Positions 9,363-21,130 are shown, counted from the first letter of the stretch. The stretch is DNA of 64,000 nt from DAOUEO01 sp963763495 (GCA_963763495.1 CAVXOY010000021.1:1-64000), one strand, 5' to 3'. The notes: generated by a model not told the origin, from the letters alone. Numbers and translations: made by a program.

Positions 9363-11296
9363 CTATTCCGTATCCTGCTCTGCCACCTGCGCGCTCATCT
9401 GCCGCCAGGCTTCGCGCGCCTCTTCCACCGAGCCCTCGTCTTCGATCGTCGACACGTCGCCGGGGTCGGGACCGACAACGACGGCCTTGAGGACGCGACG
9501 CATGATCTTGCCGCTGCGCGTCTTCGGCAGCATCTGCACGAAGTTCAGGTCGCCGACGACGACGACGGCCCCCAGCTCCTGACGCACAGTCTGCAGCAGC
9601 TCCTTGCGCAGCTGCGTCCGACGGCTCGCTGCCCCTGCTTGAGCACGACGAAACGCCGCTATCGACCTCGCCGCGCAGCTCGTCGGGGCGGCCGGTGACG
9701 CCGACCTCGGCGACGGCCGGGTGCTGGAGGAAGGCCGTCTCGACCTCGATGGTGCCGATGCGGTGGGCGGCGATCTTGATCACCTCGTCGGCGCGGCCGC
9801 TGAACCAGACGTAGCCGTCCTCGTCGATGGACGCGGCGTCGCCGGTCGAGTAGACGTTGGCGTTGGGGATGCGCTGCCAGTAGTCGATGCCGTAGCGCTC
9901 GGGCTCGCCCCACAGGGTGCGAAATCAGGCCGGGGAAGGGCCGCTTGATGACGAACAGGCCCTTCTCGTTGGGGCCGCAGGGCTCGCCCTCCGGCGTCAT
10001 GATCGCCGCCTCGATGCCGGGCAGGGGGATGCCGCCGGAGCCGGGCTTTATCGGCAGGAGGCCGATCCCGTAGGGGTTGCCGACGATCGGCCCGCCGGTC
10101 TCCGTCGCCCACATGTGGTCGATGACCGGCACCTCGTCGCTGCAGGACTTCCTTCTGCAGCCACTCCCAGGCGGGCGCGTTCAGCACCTCGCCGGCGCAG
10201 AAGACGCGCTCCAGCGAGCAGAGGTCGAACCGCTTCGCCACGTCGGCGCCGTAGCGCATGAGGAGCCGCACCAGCGTCGGCGAGGTGAAGAGGCCGGTCA
10301 CGTGATTCTGCTCGATGATGCGATAGAACGTCTCCGGGCCCGGGTGATCGGGCGCGCCCTCGAAGGCGATGGTCGGCGCAGCCGTAGAGCAGGGGCGCGT
10401 GGACGATGTAGCCGTGGCCGACGATCCAGCCGATGTCGGAGGTCGCCCACCAGACATCGTCCGGCTTCAGCGCCGAACAGCCAGTTCGCCATGCTCCAGG
10501 TGTGCACCTGGTAGCCGCCGTGCGTGTGCACCGCCAGCTTCGGCTTGGCGGTCGTGCCGGAGGTGGGCAGTATGTAGGCCGGCTCGTTCGCCTCCATCAC
10601 CTCGTAGCCGTCGTCCTGGCCCTCGCCCAGCGCCAGGAACTCGTCCCACCACAGGTCGCGGCCCGCCTGCATCGGCACGTCGAGCGTCGTCGCGTCGAAG
10701 CACGACGACCTTCTCGACGACGCTGTCCGCGCCCTCCGCCAGGCAGGCGTCGACTATCTCCTTGAGCGGAGACGTCGTTGCCCTTTCGGTAGGTGACGTC
10801 GGCGGCGAAGATGGCGCGGGCGCCGGTGCGGACGACGCGGTCGGCGAACGCGCTGGCGCCGAAGCCGGCGAAGATGGCGACGTGGATGGCGCCGATGCGC
10901 ACGGCGGCCAGCATAAGCGTAATCGCCTCCGGGCAGGTCGGCATGTAGATGGCGATGCGGTCGCCTTTGCCGATGCCCAGGCCGCGAAGGGCGGCGGCGG
11001 TTCGCTTCACCTCGTCCAGGAGCTGGGCGTAGGTGTAGACGCGTCGCCGCCGCGCTCGTCCTCGGCGATGAGCGCCGCTGTCCGCCGCGACCGCGCTCGA
11101 CGTGGTAGTCGAGGCAGTTGTAGCAGAGGTTGGTCTGGCGCCGACGAACCAGCGGAACGTCGGCGGCGTCCATTCGAAGACGGTGTCCCACTTGCGGAAC
11201 CAAGGGCATCTGCTCGGCGGCCTGCGCCCAGAACGCCTCCGGGTCCTCGATCGCCTGGCGAGTGAAACGTCGTACCATGGGGTTGATGACTTCCAT
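9363..11296 (-). CDS. AMP-forming acetyl/propionyl-CoA synthetase family, heavily frameshifted
   Basis: ATG 11296 lies behind GGGAGG. The reconstructed protein is about 640 residues, normal for the ACS family. N-terminal ACAS box: EAFWAQAAEQM, then TNLCYNCLDYHVERG. The adenylation motif is YILPTSGTTAKPKLAVHTHG, followed by HMWATETGGPIVG, YSTGDAASIDEDGYVWFSGRADEVIK and HRIGTIEVE. The C-terminus carries KTRSGKIMRR with the catalytic (acetylatable) lysine. The enzyme makes acyl-CoA from a short acid, ATP and CoA; acetate, propionate or acrylate are possible. At least eight one-base shifts break the gene, the worst in the window. It is transcribed alone, with its own upstream region. Confidence 0.8.
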
Positions 11297-11527
11297 GTAT
11301 GCGTACCTCCCGCGATCACGTGACTCTACGGCATCGCCGGCGTTAGTGTCGGATAGGGGAATGCTACCTGCGAGCCTCATCTGTGGTCAACGTCGCGCTT
11401 GCCCGGCGTACCACCGCCGCAAATCGACTACGACTGCAGCCCAACGTAGCATTCCCAGAGAGTCCGCTTCGGGCTCAGATCGTGGTTTCACGATTGACAC
11501 TAGCTTAGACTGGAGGAGATCGCCGTT

Positions 11528-13780
11528 ATGAAGCGTGGAGCCGTCATCGGGTCAGTCCTCCTCGTCTTCCTGAGTGCAGCGCTGCTCGTGGCCTGCGGCG
11601 GAGGCGGCAAAGACGAAGAGCCACTGCCACGCCCAGCAGCCGAGACCAGCGCCGCGACACCCGCGCATCCGGTGCACCCGCGCCTGCACCGAGCCCGGCG
11701 AAGCGGGGCCGCCGGAGGAGATACTCAAGATCGGCACTGCAAGCAGTCGCGCGCCGCGAGGGGCTGAACGTCGACGATCTGAGGTTGTCGCCGCCACCAC
11801 GGACGAGTATCCGCTGCTGGGGAAGATCTCCTACAGCGTCAAGGGACTGGACACGACCACGGGCAAGCTGTACGGCGTGTCGCTCGACGCGGACGGCGTC
11901 GAAACCGACGCGAGGCGCTGCTGGCCGGTGAAGAGGACGCCTACACAGGAGAAGTACGGCAACCTGGAGGCCGACCTCTTCGATGAGCTGGAGTCCGCTC
12001 CCCCGGACGAGCCATCGACGTGTCGATCCGGCTCCAGGAGCCACCCTACAACCCGCCGACGCTGCCGGACATCAACAAGCAGCCGCTCACGGCCGAGGAG
12101 GCCGATGCCTACCTGGCAGCTGGCCGACGAGAAGCGCGCCGAGGCGGTGGAGAAAATCACGAAGCCGGCGCTCGAAGAGATGAGAGCATGGGGCTCGAGG
12201 CGGAGGCCGACATGTACTCCCCTACCCTTCAGGCGAGCCTAACGCCGGATGAGATCCGCAAGGCGCAAGAGCTAAAAGGCCTCGAGCGCATCTACCAGGC
12301 GCCCGTCTTCGAGCCCATGTTGGATGTGGCGCGCCAGGTGGTCCACGGTGACGTAATGGAAGCGCGCGGCATGGCAGGCTGGGGGGTATGGTAGCAGAGA
12401 TTGAGGTCGGCGGCCAGATCAACACCGCCAATCCTAACCTGATCGACCCCAATCTCGCGGCTGGCGCCCGATCGTCCAGGACACGACCTTTAGCTGCGAG
12501 CATGACCACGCCACCGCCGTCGCCGGCATCATTCGCAGCCCGGGGGCTTCGTGCGCGGCGTGGCGCCGGCGCCTCGCTCTGGATCGGCGGCTCCTGCGAC
12601 GGTTACCAACGCGAGCTCAAGAACCGCACGAACGCCGCCGCCGACTGGGGGGCGACCGTCTTCAACAATAGTTGGGGATACATTCTACCTGCAACTTCTA
12701 GACCGATATGAACAAGTTCGTCGACGATATGGTGGCGAACCGCGCGCGCAGTGTCGTCTTCGCCGCCGGCAACCGCGGGGCCAACAGCGACCACTGCGTG
12801 ATTAGCCCAGCGCTCGCTTACAACGTGATCGCCGTCGGCGCATCGGACGACAAGAACACGACAGACTGGTCCGACGACACGATGGGAAGCTACTCCAGCT
12901 ACGCCGACCCCACGCACGACGCACAACGACCGCGAGGAGCCGGACGTAACGGCCCCCGGCACCAACTTCCAGAGCACCACCAACGCCGACCCCTGGACCG
13001 GCGACGTCGGCTCCGGCACGAGCTACGCCGCGCCTGTGGTCACCGGCGTCATCGCCGATCTGATGCAGCGGGCGCCCACGCTGCGCGTCCTCCCCACGAG
13101 CGGTGAGGGCGATCCTGATGGCTACCGCCGCCCACAACATCGAGGGCGATGCCCGCCTCAGCGAGAAGGATGGCGCCGGCGAGATCGTCGCTGACTGGGC
13201 GGACGACGTCGTTCAAAACATCAACGGTACCTTCCACGCGGGCACCTACAACTCGAATGAGCAAAGTCCCGCCGATTTCCCGATCTCTGGCTACTACTCG
13301 ATAGTGGCTGGCCGGCCGACAAGGATCGTGCTGACCTGGGATGTCGACCACAACTACTCTTCCTACAGCAGCCAGCCGAGCGGTGACCTTGACATGCAGA
13401 TAATCAGACCCATCGGGTCAGATCATCGCCACCTCGGCCAGCTACGACAACAACTACGAAATCGTCTACTTCACGCCGGCGACGAGCGGCACGTACAAGG
13501 TACGCGTCATCCGCTCCCGCTGGAGCACGGACGTCACGCGCCAGTTCTCCTACGCCGTCTTCCAGGGCGATCCGTCACTGCTGCCGACGCCGGTGCCGCC
13601 GACAGGCCGGGCCATCGCCCACGCCGAAGACCATCGACCACGCCTGTGCCTACGCCCACGCGCACGCTCACACCAAAGCCGCCGACCAAGACGCCGACGC
13701 CGGGCCCATCGCCGACGCCGCAGGCCGCCGACCCGCACGACCAGAGGCCGACACGCGGGCTGCCGACTCCCTACATGTAG
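11528..13780 (+). CDS. Secreted subtilisin-like (S8) serine protease, frameshifted
   Basis: ATG 11528 sits behind GGAGGAGAT. A lipoprotein-like signal (VIGSVLLVFLSAALLVACGG) leads into a long prodomain, followed by an S8 catalytic domain. The catalytic histidine lies in HDHATAVAGIIRSPG and the oxyanion Asn in VVFAAGNRG. The catalytic serine lies in VGSGTSYAAPVVTG. Where the Asp box is expected the frame reads VAEIEVGGQIN, with Glu instead of Asp. A beta-rich C-terminal domain (YYSIVAGRPTRIVLTWD) and a Pro/Thr linker full of TPTPT repeats follow, typical of wall- or surface-exposed enzymes. About seven one-base shifts occur. It probably digests external protein. Confidence 0.75.
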
Positions 13781-13897
13781 AGAGGAGACGCACGCATCCA
13801 GCGTCGCAATCAGAGATACGGTCGATGGGGGTACACCCGCCGAGCCGGACGTGCCCCCATCAGAAGACAGACCATCACCGGGACCACTTGAAGTGCC

Positions 13898-15399
13898 TTG
13901 AGCACAGAAGAAGCCAACCTTCAAACGGCCGATCCTCCTTACCGGCGCCACCGGCTACATCGGCGGGCGGCTGCTCAAGTCTCTTGAGGCGTCCGGCCGC
14001 CCCCTGCGCTGCATGACCCTAGAGCCCGAGTTCCTCCGGCCCAAAGTCAGACCGTCGACGGAAGTGGTCAGGGGAGACGTTCAGGAGCTTTCGACACTGG
14101 ACCCGGCCCTGGAGGGCGTCGAAATCGCCTACTACCTCGTCCATTCTCTGACCTCAGGCGGAGGGTCGGAGGAGGAGGACCGCCACGGCGCGGCTGCCTT
14201 CGCCCAGGCGGCCCGACGCCAGGGCATCCGGCGCATCATCTACCTGAGCGGACTGGGACGCTCCGGCTACCTCGCGGGAGGCCCCTCCGGACAGCGAAGA
14301 CATCGGCCAGATTCTCCGCGATTCCGGCGTGCCGACGATTGAGTTCACCGCCTCGATGATCATTGGATCAGGCAGCCTCTCCTTCGAGCTCGTGCGGGGC
14401 AACGTCGAGAAGCTGCCGATCATGATCGCGCCCCATTGGGTCAGGAACCGGGTACGGCCCATCGCCGTCGAGGACGTAGTGGCCTACCTGATGGCCGCCC
14501 TCGACCTCGATATCGAAGGAAGCGCCGTCTTCGAGATCGGCGGCGCCGACGCCGCCTCGTACGCCGACATCATCCGAGAATACAGCCACCAGCGCGGCCT
14601 GAAACGGCTCACCATCCCCTTGCCCTTCTCCCTCCCTTGGCTCTCGAGCTACTGGTTGGGCCTCGTGACCTCCTTGTACCCTCCAGTGGGACGGCGGCTT
14701 ATCGCCAGCGTCCTCAAGGAACACACCGACATCGATGAGACGACTCTGCGCACCTTCAAGATCCAGCCCCGAGGTGTGAAGGAGACAGTCAGCCGCGCCC
14801 TGGAAAACGAAGAGGAAGACATTGCCCGCACCCGCTGGTCGGATGCGCTGGTCGCCCATCGCCAGTCGACCCCCTGGGGCGGCGAGCGGCACGGCTCCCG
14901 CTTGGTGGATTCCCAGTCCATACATGTGGCAGTACCACCGGCCAAAGCCTTCCAACCGTTGCGCCGTATCGGCGGGGACACCGGCTGGTACTACGCCGGC
15001 TGGCTCTGGCACATCCGCGGCTGGTTGGATCTCTTAGTGGGGGGCGTCGGGATGCGCCGCGGTAGACGCCTTCCCGACGAACTCATCCCTGGGGAAGTAG
15101 TCGATTTCTGGCGGGTCGAGGCATACGAGGAGGGTCGCCTCATCCGGCTGAGAGCGGAGATGAAAGTCCCCGGCCGCGCCTGGCTCCAGTTCGAGGTAGA
15201 CGGCGAGGACTCCGAGGCCACAATCCGCCAGACTGCCATCTTTGACACCGTCGGCCTTCCGGGGCTCGCCTACTGGTACGTCCTCTATCCCATCCACAAG
15301 GTGATCTTCAAGGGGTTGCTGCGCAAGATCTCAGCAGCGGCGGAGAAGGATTCTCTATCCAGCCAGGACTCCGCGCCGAAGCACGCGCCCGCCTCCTGA
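13898..15399 (+). CDS. NAD(P)-binding epimerase-like protein with DUF2867 domain
   Basis: N-terminal Rossmann domain with ILLTGATGYIGGRLLKSL and VRGDVQELSTLDPALEGVEIAYYLVHS, an atypical SDR (YbjT/NmrA-like). One shift lies near 14280. The C-terminal 150 residues match DUF2867: VPPAKAFQPLRRIGGDTGWYYAGW, LIPGEVVDFWRVEAYEEG and GLAYWYVLYPIHKVIFKGL. The full length of about 500 residues is usual for this fusion. The start is uncertain: the TTG at 13898 is the nearest plausible codon, but a shift is needed to join it. Such proteins are often annotated as NAD-dependent epimerases; the substrate is unknown. It converges on the next gene with a gap of 9 bases. Confidence 0.75.
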
Positions 15400-15408
15400 A
15401 CGGGCAAT

Positions 15409-16870
15409 CTACTGCCCGCCCTTCGGCTTCTCCTTCGAGAACTCGATCCCTTCGCCGATTGTCCGGCGACGAGCGACGGAACGGAAGACGTTGCGGACTC
15501 CCAGCGGCAAGATCTCCCCGTAGGGGATGTCGGCCGCCAGCATGTGCAGGGAGTATTCCTTCGTGAGCCGCGACGCCAAGGGGATCGAGCGCCGGGTCAG
15601 CATCGCCATCAGCGTTTCCAACGGGCCCCGCGACAGTCACCCAGTCGTGCAGATGGAGGAGTTGCAGGGCCACCTTGTAGTCATCCGGCGGGTAGTGCCT
15701 GTCGGCGTATTGCCGGAAGGACTCCAGATCGCCGTCGATAATGCTTCCCGCCAGTCTCAGGCCGAGGTCGATCGCAGCGCCGATCCCGTTCTTGAAGGGC
15801 CGCGTCGGCCCGGCGTCACCCACCAGGGCTATCCCCCCTCTGACCGGCAGCAGGTAACGGGAAGGCGGCGAGACCGTCACGGTGTTCTTTGTGCAGACGC
15901 ACTGGAGATGCCCTCCCAGGCTCGTGAGGGTCGTGACCAGCTTGGGGTCGCTTTCACCCACCGTCGCCGGAAGCAAGGCTCGCCCCGGCGGCGCGGTGAA
16001 GAACTCCTGGGCGTCGCGAAGGGTAACGTCGCGTCTCCCCATCAGTACCACGCTGACCGCGCCCTCCCGCTTGGGCACGAACGCCGCGAACCAGACATTC
16101 AGTTGGGGATAGAGCTGTTTCGGCACGATGACCACGTGGCAGAAATCGCCGTAGGTCTCCTCGCAGAAGTCCTCCCCGAGATGGAACTCGAAGACACTGG
16201 ACCTCTGGACAGTCGGCTGGTCCAGGCGCTCGTACTCAGAGGTGACAACGCTTTCCGCGAGATGGCGGTTGTGCGCGAAGGCGCCGATCACGAAGTCCGC
16301 CGTATCCACCCCATCTGCGGTCGAGAGACGCGCTTCACCATCCACAGCCGTCTCAATCCTATTGACAACCGTCGGCTCGAATCGCACCCCGGCCGCGATC
16401 GCCTCAGACAGCAGCCAGGCATCGAAGCCCTCGATGCCGCGCTGGGCTGATTCGAGAGGGCCGAACCCTCGATAGACAGCGATCATACGCTTGGTGAGGA
16501 TCGTCATTCGGGCGCCGTGAGCGAGGTGGACGACGTAGCCCTGCAGTCTCCTCTGCACCACCTCATCGGGAGGGGAAAGGCCGACCGCTTCCAGGTCCGC
16601 CAGACAGCTATCCTGTACCAGACCGGCGCAACCGGTACAGGCCGGCTTCGTGACCTGAAGGATGTTGCGAGGGTCGTAGCAAGTGACGCGCTTGCCGGCG
16701 CGGGCCAAGATCAGGGCGGCCGTGGATCCGCCGGGGCCCGCCCCGACCACAGCGATCTTGTCGGCCCGAAAAGCCCCGGCCGGAGGCGTCGATGATCGGC
16801 GGTGGTCGCTGCCCCGTTGATTTGGTAGCTCACCACCCTTGGTCGATCCCCGTGCCGGCGGCTCAGACAT
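15409..16870 (-). CDS. FAD-dependent oxidoreductase, geranylgeranyl-reductase-like
   Basis: About 486 residues. The FAD site is KIAVVGAGPGGSTAALILARAG (near residue 37), followed by a Cys-containing stretch, TKPACTGCAGLVQDSC. The late FAD box is GGIALVGDAGPTRPFKNGIGAAIDLG, which places it with the geranylgeranyl reductase/halogenase-like flavoproteins. One shift near 15640 joins the final 70 residues, ending FSKEKPKGGQ. I chose the ATG at 16870 (MSEPPARG) because a strong promoter ends 7 bases upstream, giving a leaderless mRNA; the upstream ATG at 16879 overlaps the -10 box. It may reduce isoprenoid lipids or quinone side chains; the substrate is unproven. Confidence 0.75.
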
Positions 16871-16877
16871 AGCGCCC

Positions 16878-16905
16878 ATTTTAACGAGCAGCGCCTATTT
16901 GTCAA
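16878..16905 (-). promoter_or_regulatory. Strong sigma-70 promoter, leaderless
   Basis: On the minus strand, TTGACA (16905-16900), a 16-base spacer and TAAAAT (16883-16878) precede ATG 16870 by only 7 bases. Transcription would start at or next to the start codon. The remaining 140 bases up to 17051 show nothing else recognisable. Confidence 0.7.
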
Positions 16906-17051
16906 TGACCGGAAACGAGATGAGCAACATCCCAGTCACCTCACCAGCGCTGGCCATTCCCGCTATTGATCGTATCACATAGCAGGTGCTTCGGTGTGAG
17001 AAGACAGCACTTGATTGAGGGTGTGCCTGCGCCGCTTCAGGGGGCGTTCAG

Positions 17052-18482
17052 CTATTGGTTCTGAATCTCTGCCAGATTGCGATAGTAGCCGGTGTATTTG
17101 TGGAGCGCTCGGCAGGCGCGCTCGATGGTCTTGAAGACAGGGATGTCAGCCTTCAAGAAACGCTTCGTCGCGCTCAGCCTCTCCCTTTCCGACTCCATAT
17201 TCTCCGAAGGAGACCGGATAGCCACGCAGAAAGGCTGACGATGCGGCTCCTTCGCGAACTTCACGAGCAGCTTGTACATCTTCGTGGCAGCGCCGCGCCA
17301 GCGTATCCCTCTCGCCCAGACGTGCATCACCATCATGATCAGGTCGATGTTCTGGTCTCTGGACACGATTTCCAGGACCCGCACGAAGTCCTCAGGACCC
17401 CGCAACTGCATGCCGACATCCATCGGATTGCGGACGCTCGTTCCCGCCACGCCGATGAATCCGCGCAGCTCCTCCTGGATCTCCTCGGAAATCGTTGGGA
17501 CTGACAGACCGGCGCGCGCGCATATGTCGGCGGCTTGTACCCCCGTCCCGCCGGCGCCGCCGATCAAGACAACCCCTCGCCCGCTGCACGGTGGCAGCCG
17601 CACCAGCGCCTGCAAAACGTCGACCATCTCCTCCGTCGAATCGACGCGGATGGCGCCGGACTGCGCGAAGAAGGCGTCCCAGATCGCGTTCTCACCGGCA
17701 AGGGAGCCGGTATGCGAGGCCGCCGCCTTCGCCCCGGCGTCCGTCAGCCCGCCCTTCAGGATAACGACGGGCTTCTTGGGAGAGATACGTTTGACCATCT
17801 CCAGCAGTTTTTGTCCGTCCCGAACGCCCTCCAGATACATGGCGATGTACTTGGTCTCAGGGTCACTCTCGAAGTATTCCAGATAATCCGTGCAGTCGAG
17901 GACGTAGCCGTTGCCGTAGGATATAACCTTGCTCATCCGAAGACCGTGATCGCTCGCCAGGCGCGTGAACTCGCCACCCAACGCGCCGCTCTGCGTGATC
18001 ATCGCCACCGGCCCCACGTCCGCCGGCAGCTTGCCCCAGGGGGATATCCGGCCCCGCGGGGAGTAGATGCCCATGCAGTTCGGCCCGACGATGTTCAGCT
18101 TGCCCCGCGCCGCTATCTCCCGCAGCCTTTCGGCCAGCTCTGCGCCTCCCTCCTCACCCGTCTCCGCGAACCCCGCGGTGAACATGTGGATGTTGCGGGC
18201 GCCCTTGGCGATGCACTCCTCCAGCGCTTGCTCGGCGCGACCCGCGCCCACAGCCACGATCACCAAATCGGGCAGCTCCGGGACCGCGGCCAGCGAAGGG
18301 TAGCACTTTATGCCCAGTATCTCCTCTGCATTCGGATTGATGGGATAAATCGTCCCTTCATACCCCATGTCCTTCATCGACCAGATGAACTGGTTCCCGC
18401 CGCCGCGCTCTTTCGTCGAAGCGCCGAGTACTGCTACGGAGCGCGGCGTGAAAGCCGCCTCCAACCCGGGGTCCCAAGCCAT
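17052..18482 (-). CDS. ADP-forming acyl-CoA ligase, CoA-binding (alpha-type) protein
   Basis: Intact, 476 residues. ATG 18482 follows AAGGAGTTAACGAAG. The N-terminal CoA-binding domain begins FTPRSVAVLGASTKERGGGN and continues IYPINPNAEEILGIKCYPSL. The middle carries NIVGPNCMGIYSPRG and ITQSGALGGEF. The ligase-CoA domain contains AASHTGSLAGENAIWDAFF, whose His is the phosphoryl carrier in this family, and VVLIGGAGGTGVQAADICARAG. The enzyme family interconverts acyl-CoA, ADP and Pi with acid, CoA and ATP. There is no ATP-grasp domain, so it needs a separate beta partner, not seen here, or acts as a paralogue of another role. It lies 6 bases after the hydrolase gene in the same operon. Confidence 0.85.
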   Translation of the reverse strand: MAWDPGLEAAFTPRSVAVLGASTKERGGGNQFIWSMKDMGYEGTIYPINPNAEEILGIKCYPSLAAVPELPDLVIVAVGAGRAEQALEECIAKGARNIHMFTAGFAETGEEGGAELAERLREIAARGKLNIVGPNCMGIYSPRGRISPWGKLPADVGPVAMITQSGALGGEFTRLASDHGLRMSKVISYGNGYVLDCTDYLEYFESDPETKYIAMYLEGVRDGQKLLEMVKRISPKKPVVILKGGLTDAGAKAAASHTGSLAGENAIWDAFFAQSGAIRVDSTEEMVDVLQALVRLPPCSGRGVVLIGGAGGTGVQAADICARAGLSVPTISEEIQEELRGFIGVAGTSVRNPMDVGMQLRGPEDFVRVLEIVSRDQNIDLIMMVMHVWARGIRWRGAATKMYKLLVKFAKEPHRQPFCVAIRSPSENMESERERLSATKRFLKADIPVFKTIERACRALHKYTGYYRNLAEIQNQ

Positions 18483-18488
18483 TCTTCG

Positions 18489-19349
18489 TTAACTCCTTAC
18501 TACCCAGCCAAGTCGATGTCGAAATCGGTGGCAGGAATGGATCATTGAGGTCAAGTGGGCTCTCTGGAGCCCCGCCAGGAACTCCAAGACGATACGGTTG
18601 AACTCCTCCGGCGCCTCGATGGCTGCGGCGTGACCCGTCGGGAGGATTTCCAGCCGGCTATTCGGTATCGCGGCGTGAGTAGCTCGCGCCGCCCCCAGCG
18701 GCATGAAGCTGTCCTGCTCGCCGGCAATGATGAGCACAGGACAGGAGAGGCGGCTAAGGTCCGGCGGCGACGCCGTCGCTACCGCCCCCCAAACGCGGGC
18801 GAACCGCTGAGGGTCATTCCGGAGCTTGACCGCCTTGTAGCGCTCGAACTTGGCGGGGTCGCGCTCCTTGAGCCCCGGCGAGAAGGACGCAGCCGTCATC
18901 TGCTCCGCGACAGCCCCCGCCTCGCCGCGCTCCAGCATGGCGACCAGCCTCTTTCGCCTCTCCACCGCCTCGGGCGCGGGAGGAGTAGCTCCCACGCCGC
19001 TGTTGGCCAGGATGAGAGCTTTCACAGCCTCCGGATGGTCGATGGCCAACTGAAGGCCGATGCGCCCACCCATCGAATAGCCAAGGACAAAGGCTCTATC
19101 GATGGCCAGCACCTGCAAGAGCTGGTACAAGTCCTCCGCCAGCAGCGGCAATCCCGCAGCCCCTTCCGGATACTCAGTCTCACCGAACCCCCGGATGTCA
19201 TACGTGAGAACGCGAAACCGCTGCGATAGCACAGGTACCTGCTCGTACCACATGTGGAGGTTGTCGCCGGCGCCGTGGATCAGCGTCAGACAGTCCCCCT
19301 CTCCGGCGAGTTCATAGTTCATCATGATCCCGTTGGCGCGCGCCTTCAT
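18489..19349 (-). CDS. Alpha/beta hydrolase
   Basis: I chose ATG 19349 (MKARANGIMMNYELAG) because GGGGGAGAG lies just before it; an upstream ATG at 19373 lacks a site. The fold motifs are complete: oxyanion LIHGAGDNLHMW, nucleophile elbow LGYSMGGRIGLQL (Ser), acid near AGEQDSFMPLG and histidine near LPTGHAAAIEAPEEF. Size is about 286 residues. The last 20 residues (HSCHRFRHRLGW) are unusual and may reflect a late frame shift. The family includes esterases, lactonases and C-C hydrolases; no specificity is visible. First gene of a two-gene operon with the CoA ligase. Confidence 0.8.
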   Translation of the reverse strand: MKARANGIMMNYELAGEGDCLTLIHGAGDNLHMWYEQVPVLSQRFRVLTYDIRGFGETEYPEGAAGLPLLAEDLYQLLQVLAIDRAFVLGYSMGGRIGLQLAIDHPEAVKALILANSGVGATPPAPEAVERRKRLVAMLERGEAGAVAEQMTAASFSPGLKERDPAKFERYKAVKLRNDPQRFARVWGAVATASPPDLSRLSCPVLIIAGEQDSFMPLGAARATHAAIPNSRLEILPTGHAAAIEAPEEFNRIVLEFLAGLQRAHLTSMIHSCHRFRHRLGWVVRS

Positions 19350-19428
19350 GGCTCTCCCCCTCAAACGATGCACCCTCAGCGACTATCGGCGGGAGCCGAT
19401 AACCTCGGCTGAATTCGGGGACGCTGTC

Positions 19429-19459
19429 ATTGTGAAGCGGGTGCGCAAATAGTGTCAAC
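19429..19459 (-). promoter_or_regulatory. Putative sigma-70 promoter
   Basis: Minus strand TTGACA (19459-19454), a 19-base spacer and CACAAT (19434-19429), about 80 bases before the hydrolase start at 19349. The -10 is imperfect and the spacer long. Confidence 0.4.
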
Positions 19460-19620
19460 CGCGACTGTCCGAGGCAGACATCAACCCCAAGAACAAGGGC
19501 AACAGTCCAGATACTCCACCCCAACGTATTCCGTTGCGCGCACTACCCGCCGATGCTAGGATTCACTCACACCTAAGTGGGCGGCCCACTACCCCTGGTG
19601 CCGTTTATCTACGGAGGCCA

Positions 19621-21130
19621 ATGGTGATTGAAGCAGTTCTGCGCATAGACTGGAGCGCCGCCTGGGGCCGGCGCAGCCCCTGGTGTTCGGCCAGTTCATC
19701 GAGCACATGGGCCGCTGCATCTACGGCGGCATCTTCGACCCCGAATCGCCTCTCTCCGATGGCGACGGCCTGCGGACCGACGTCATCGAGGCGATCCGCA
19801 AACTGCGACCGCCGATCATGCGCTGGCCGGGCGGCAACTTCGTCTCCGGCTACCACTGGCTCGACGGCGTGGGGCCGGTCGACAGCCGGCCTGCGCGCTT
19901 CGACATGGCCTGGCGGAAAGCCAGAGCCCAACACGTTCGGCACCCACGAGTTCATGCACCTCTGCCGCGTTCTCGATACGGAGCCCTACATCGCGGTGAA
20001 CATGGGAACCGGCACTATGGATGAAGCGGCGGCGTGGGTGGAGTACTGCAACCGGGAACCCGGCACGTACTACGCCGACCTGCGCCGGCGCAACGGAGCC
20101 GAGCAACCGTTCGGGGTACGCTACTGGGGACTGGGGAACGAGGTCTACGGCTCCTGGCAGCTCGGGCACATGAGCGCGGAAGAGTACGCCCGCAAGGCGA
20201 TGGAGTTCGCCAAGGCGATGCGCCGCGTCGACGGAACCATCAAGCTCATCGGCTGCGGCGCCCACGACCCGGAGTGGGACTGGGAGGTTGCTGAAGACAG
20301 CCGGGCACGGCATCGATTACATCTCGGTCCACGCCTACTTTCAGCCCAGCGACGACCCCCTCGTCACCGCGTTGGGATGGCCCACCGCCAAGACCGACGA
20401 CCCCTACTACTCACTGCTGGCAACCCCGACAATCGAGGAAGGGTATGTCCGCGACCTGCACCACATGATCAGGGCAGCGCGCCGCCGCTACCGCATCCTC
20501 CGGCCGATCAGCATCGCTTTCGACGAATGGAACATCTGGTATCGCACACTCGGGGAAGCCATTAAGGAGAACCCTCTCCTCGAAGAGACCTTTGATCTGC
20601 GTGATGCCCTCTGCGTGGCCGCCTTCCTTAACATGCTCCGCCGCTGTTCCGACGCCATCGGCATGGCGAACTTCGCGCAGACAGTGAACCTGCTGGGCGC
20701 CGTCCTTACGAACGCGGATGGACTCGTCCTCCAAACGGTCTACTATCCCCTCCTGATGCAGCGCCGGACGGCCAACGCGATCGTGCTGGATGCGCTGGTG
20801 GAGTCGGAGACCTTCCAGGCCACTGTGAATCCCCTTGCCTACAACGTCAGATACCTCGACGCCTGCGTCACCCTGGACGAAGAGGCTCGCAAGCTCCACC
20901 TATCGCTGGTCAACCTCCACAAGTCCGACACAATGCGGCTGTCGATACGAGGAGTGGCGCCGGCGGCGGCCACATTCCATTCTCTAACCGCCGACAGCCC
21001 GGAAGCCACCAATACATTCGAGAAGCCCGATGCCGTCACGTTGCGCACCGCGGAGCGCACAATCGGCCCTGAGGGCGTGATCGAGCTGGAGCCGCACTCG
21101 GCACACCTGATTGAAATAGCGCTGTCTTGA
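19621..21130 (+). CDS. GH51 alpha-L-arabinofuranosidase, frameshifted
   Basis: ATG 19621 follows GGAGGCCA. About 500 residues once three shifts (near 19675, 19920 and 20287) are corrected. Family 51 hallmarks: FGQFIEHMGRCIYGGIFDP near the N-terminus, MRWPGGNFVSGYHWLDGVGP, acid/base glutamate in YWGLGNEVYG, and nucleophile glutamate in IAFDEWNIWY. The C-terminal beta-domain ends PHSAHLIEIALS. It lacks a signal peptide, so it should act in the cytoplasm on arabinose-containing oligosaccharides or glycosides. A hairpin terminator follows at 21142. No sugar transporter or arabinose pathway gene is next to it. Confidence 0.85.

Noticed and set aside
10369..11265. 298-codon plus-strand frame opposite the acyl-CoA synthetase
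   Set aside because: Low-complexity Arg/Ser/Pro/Ala shadow of a GC-rich gene on the other strand.
17535..18548. 337-codon plus-strand frame over the CoA ligase gene
   Set aside because: Shadow frame. The minus frame carries complete CoA-ligase motifs without any shift.
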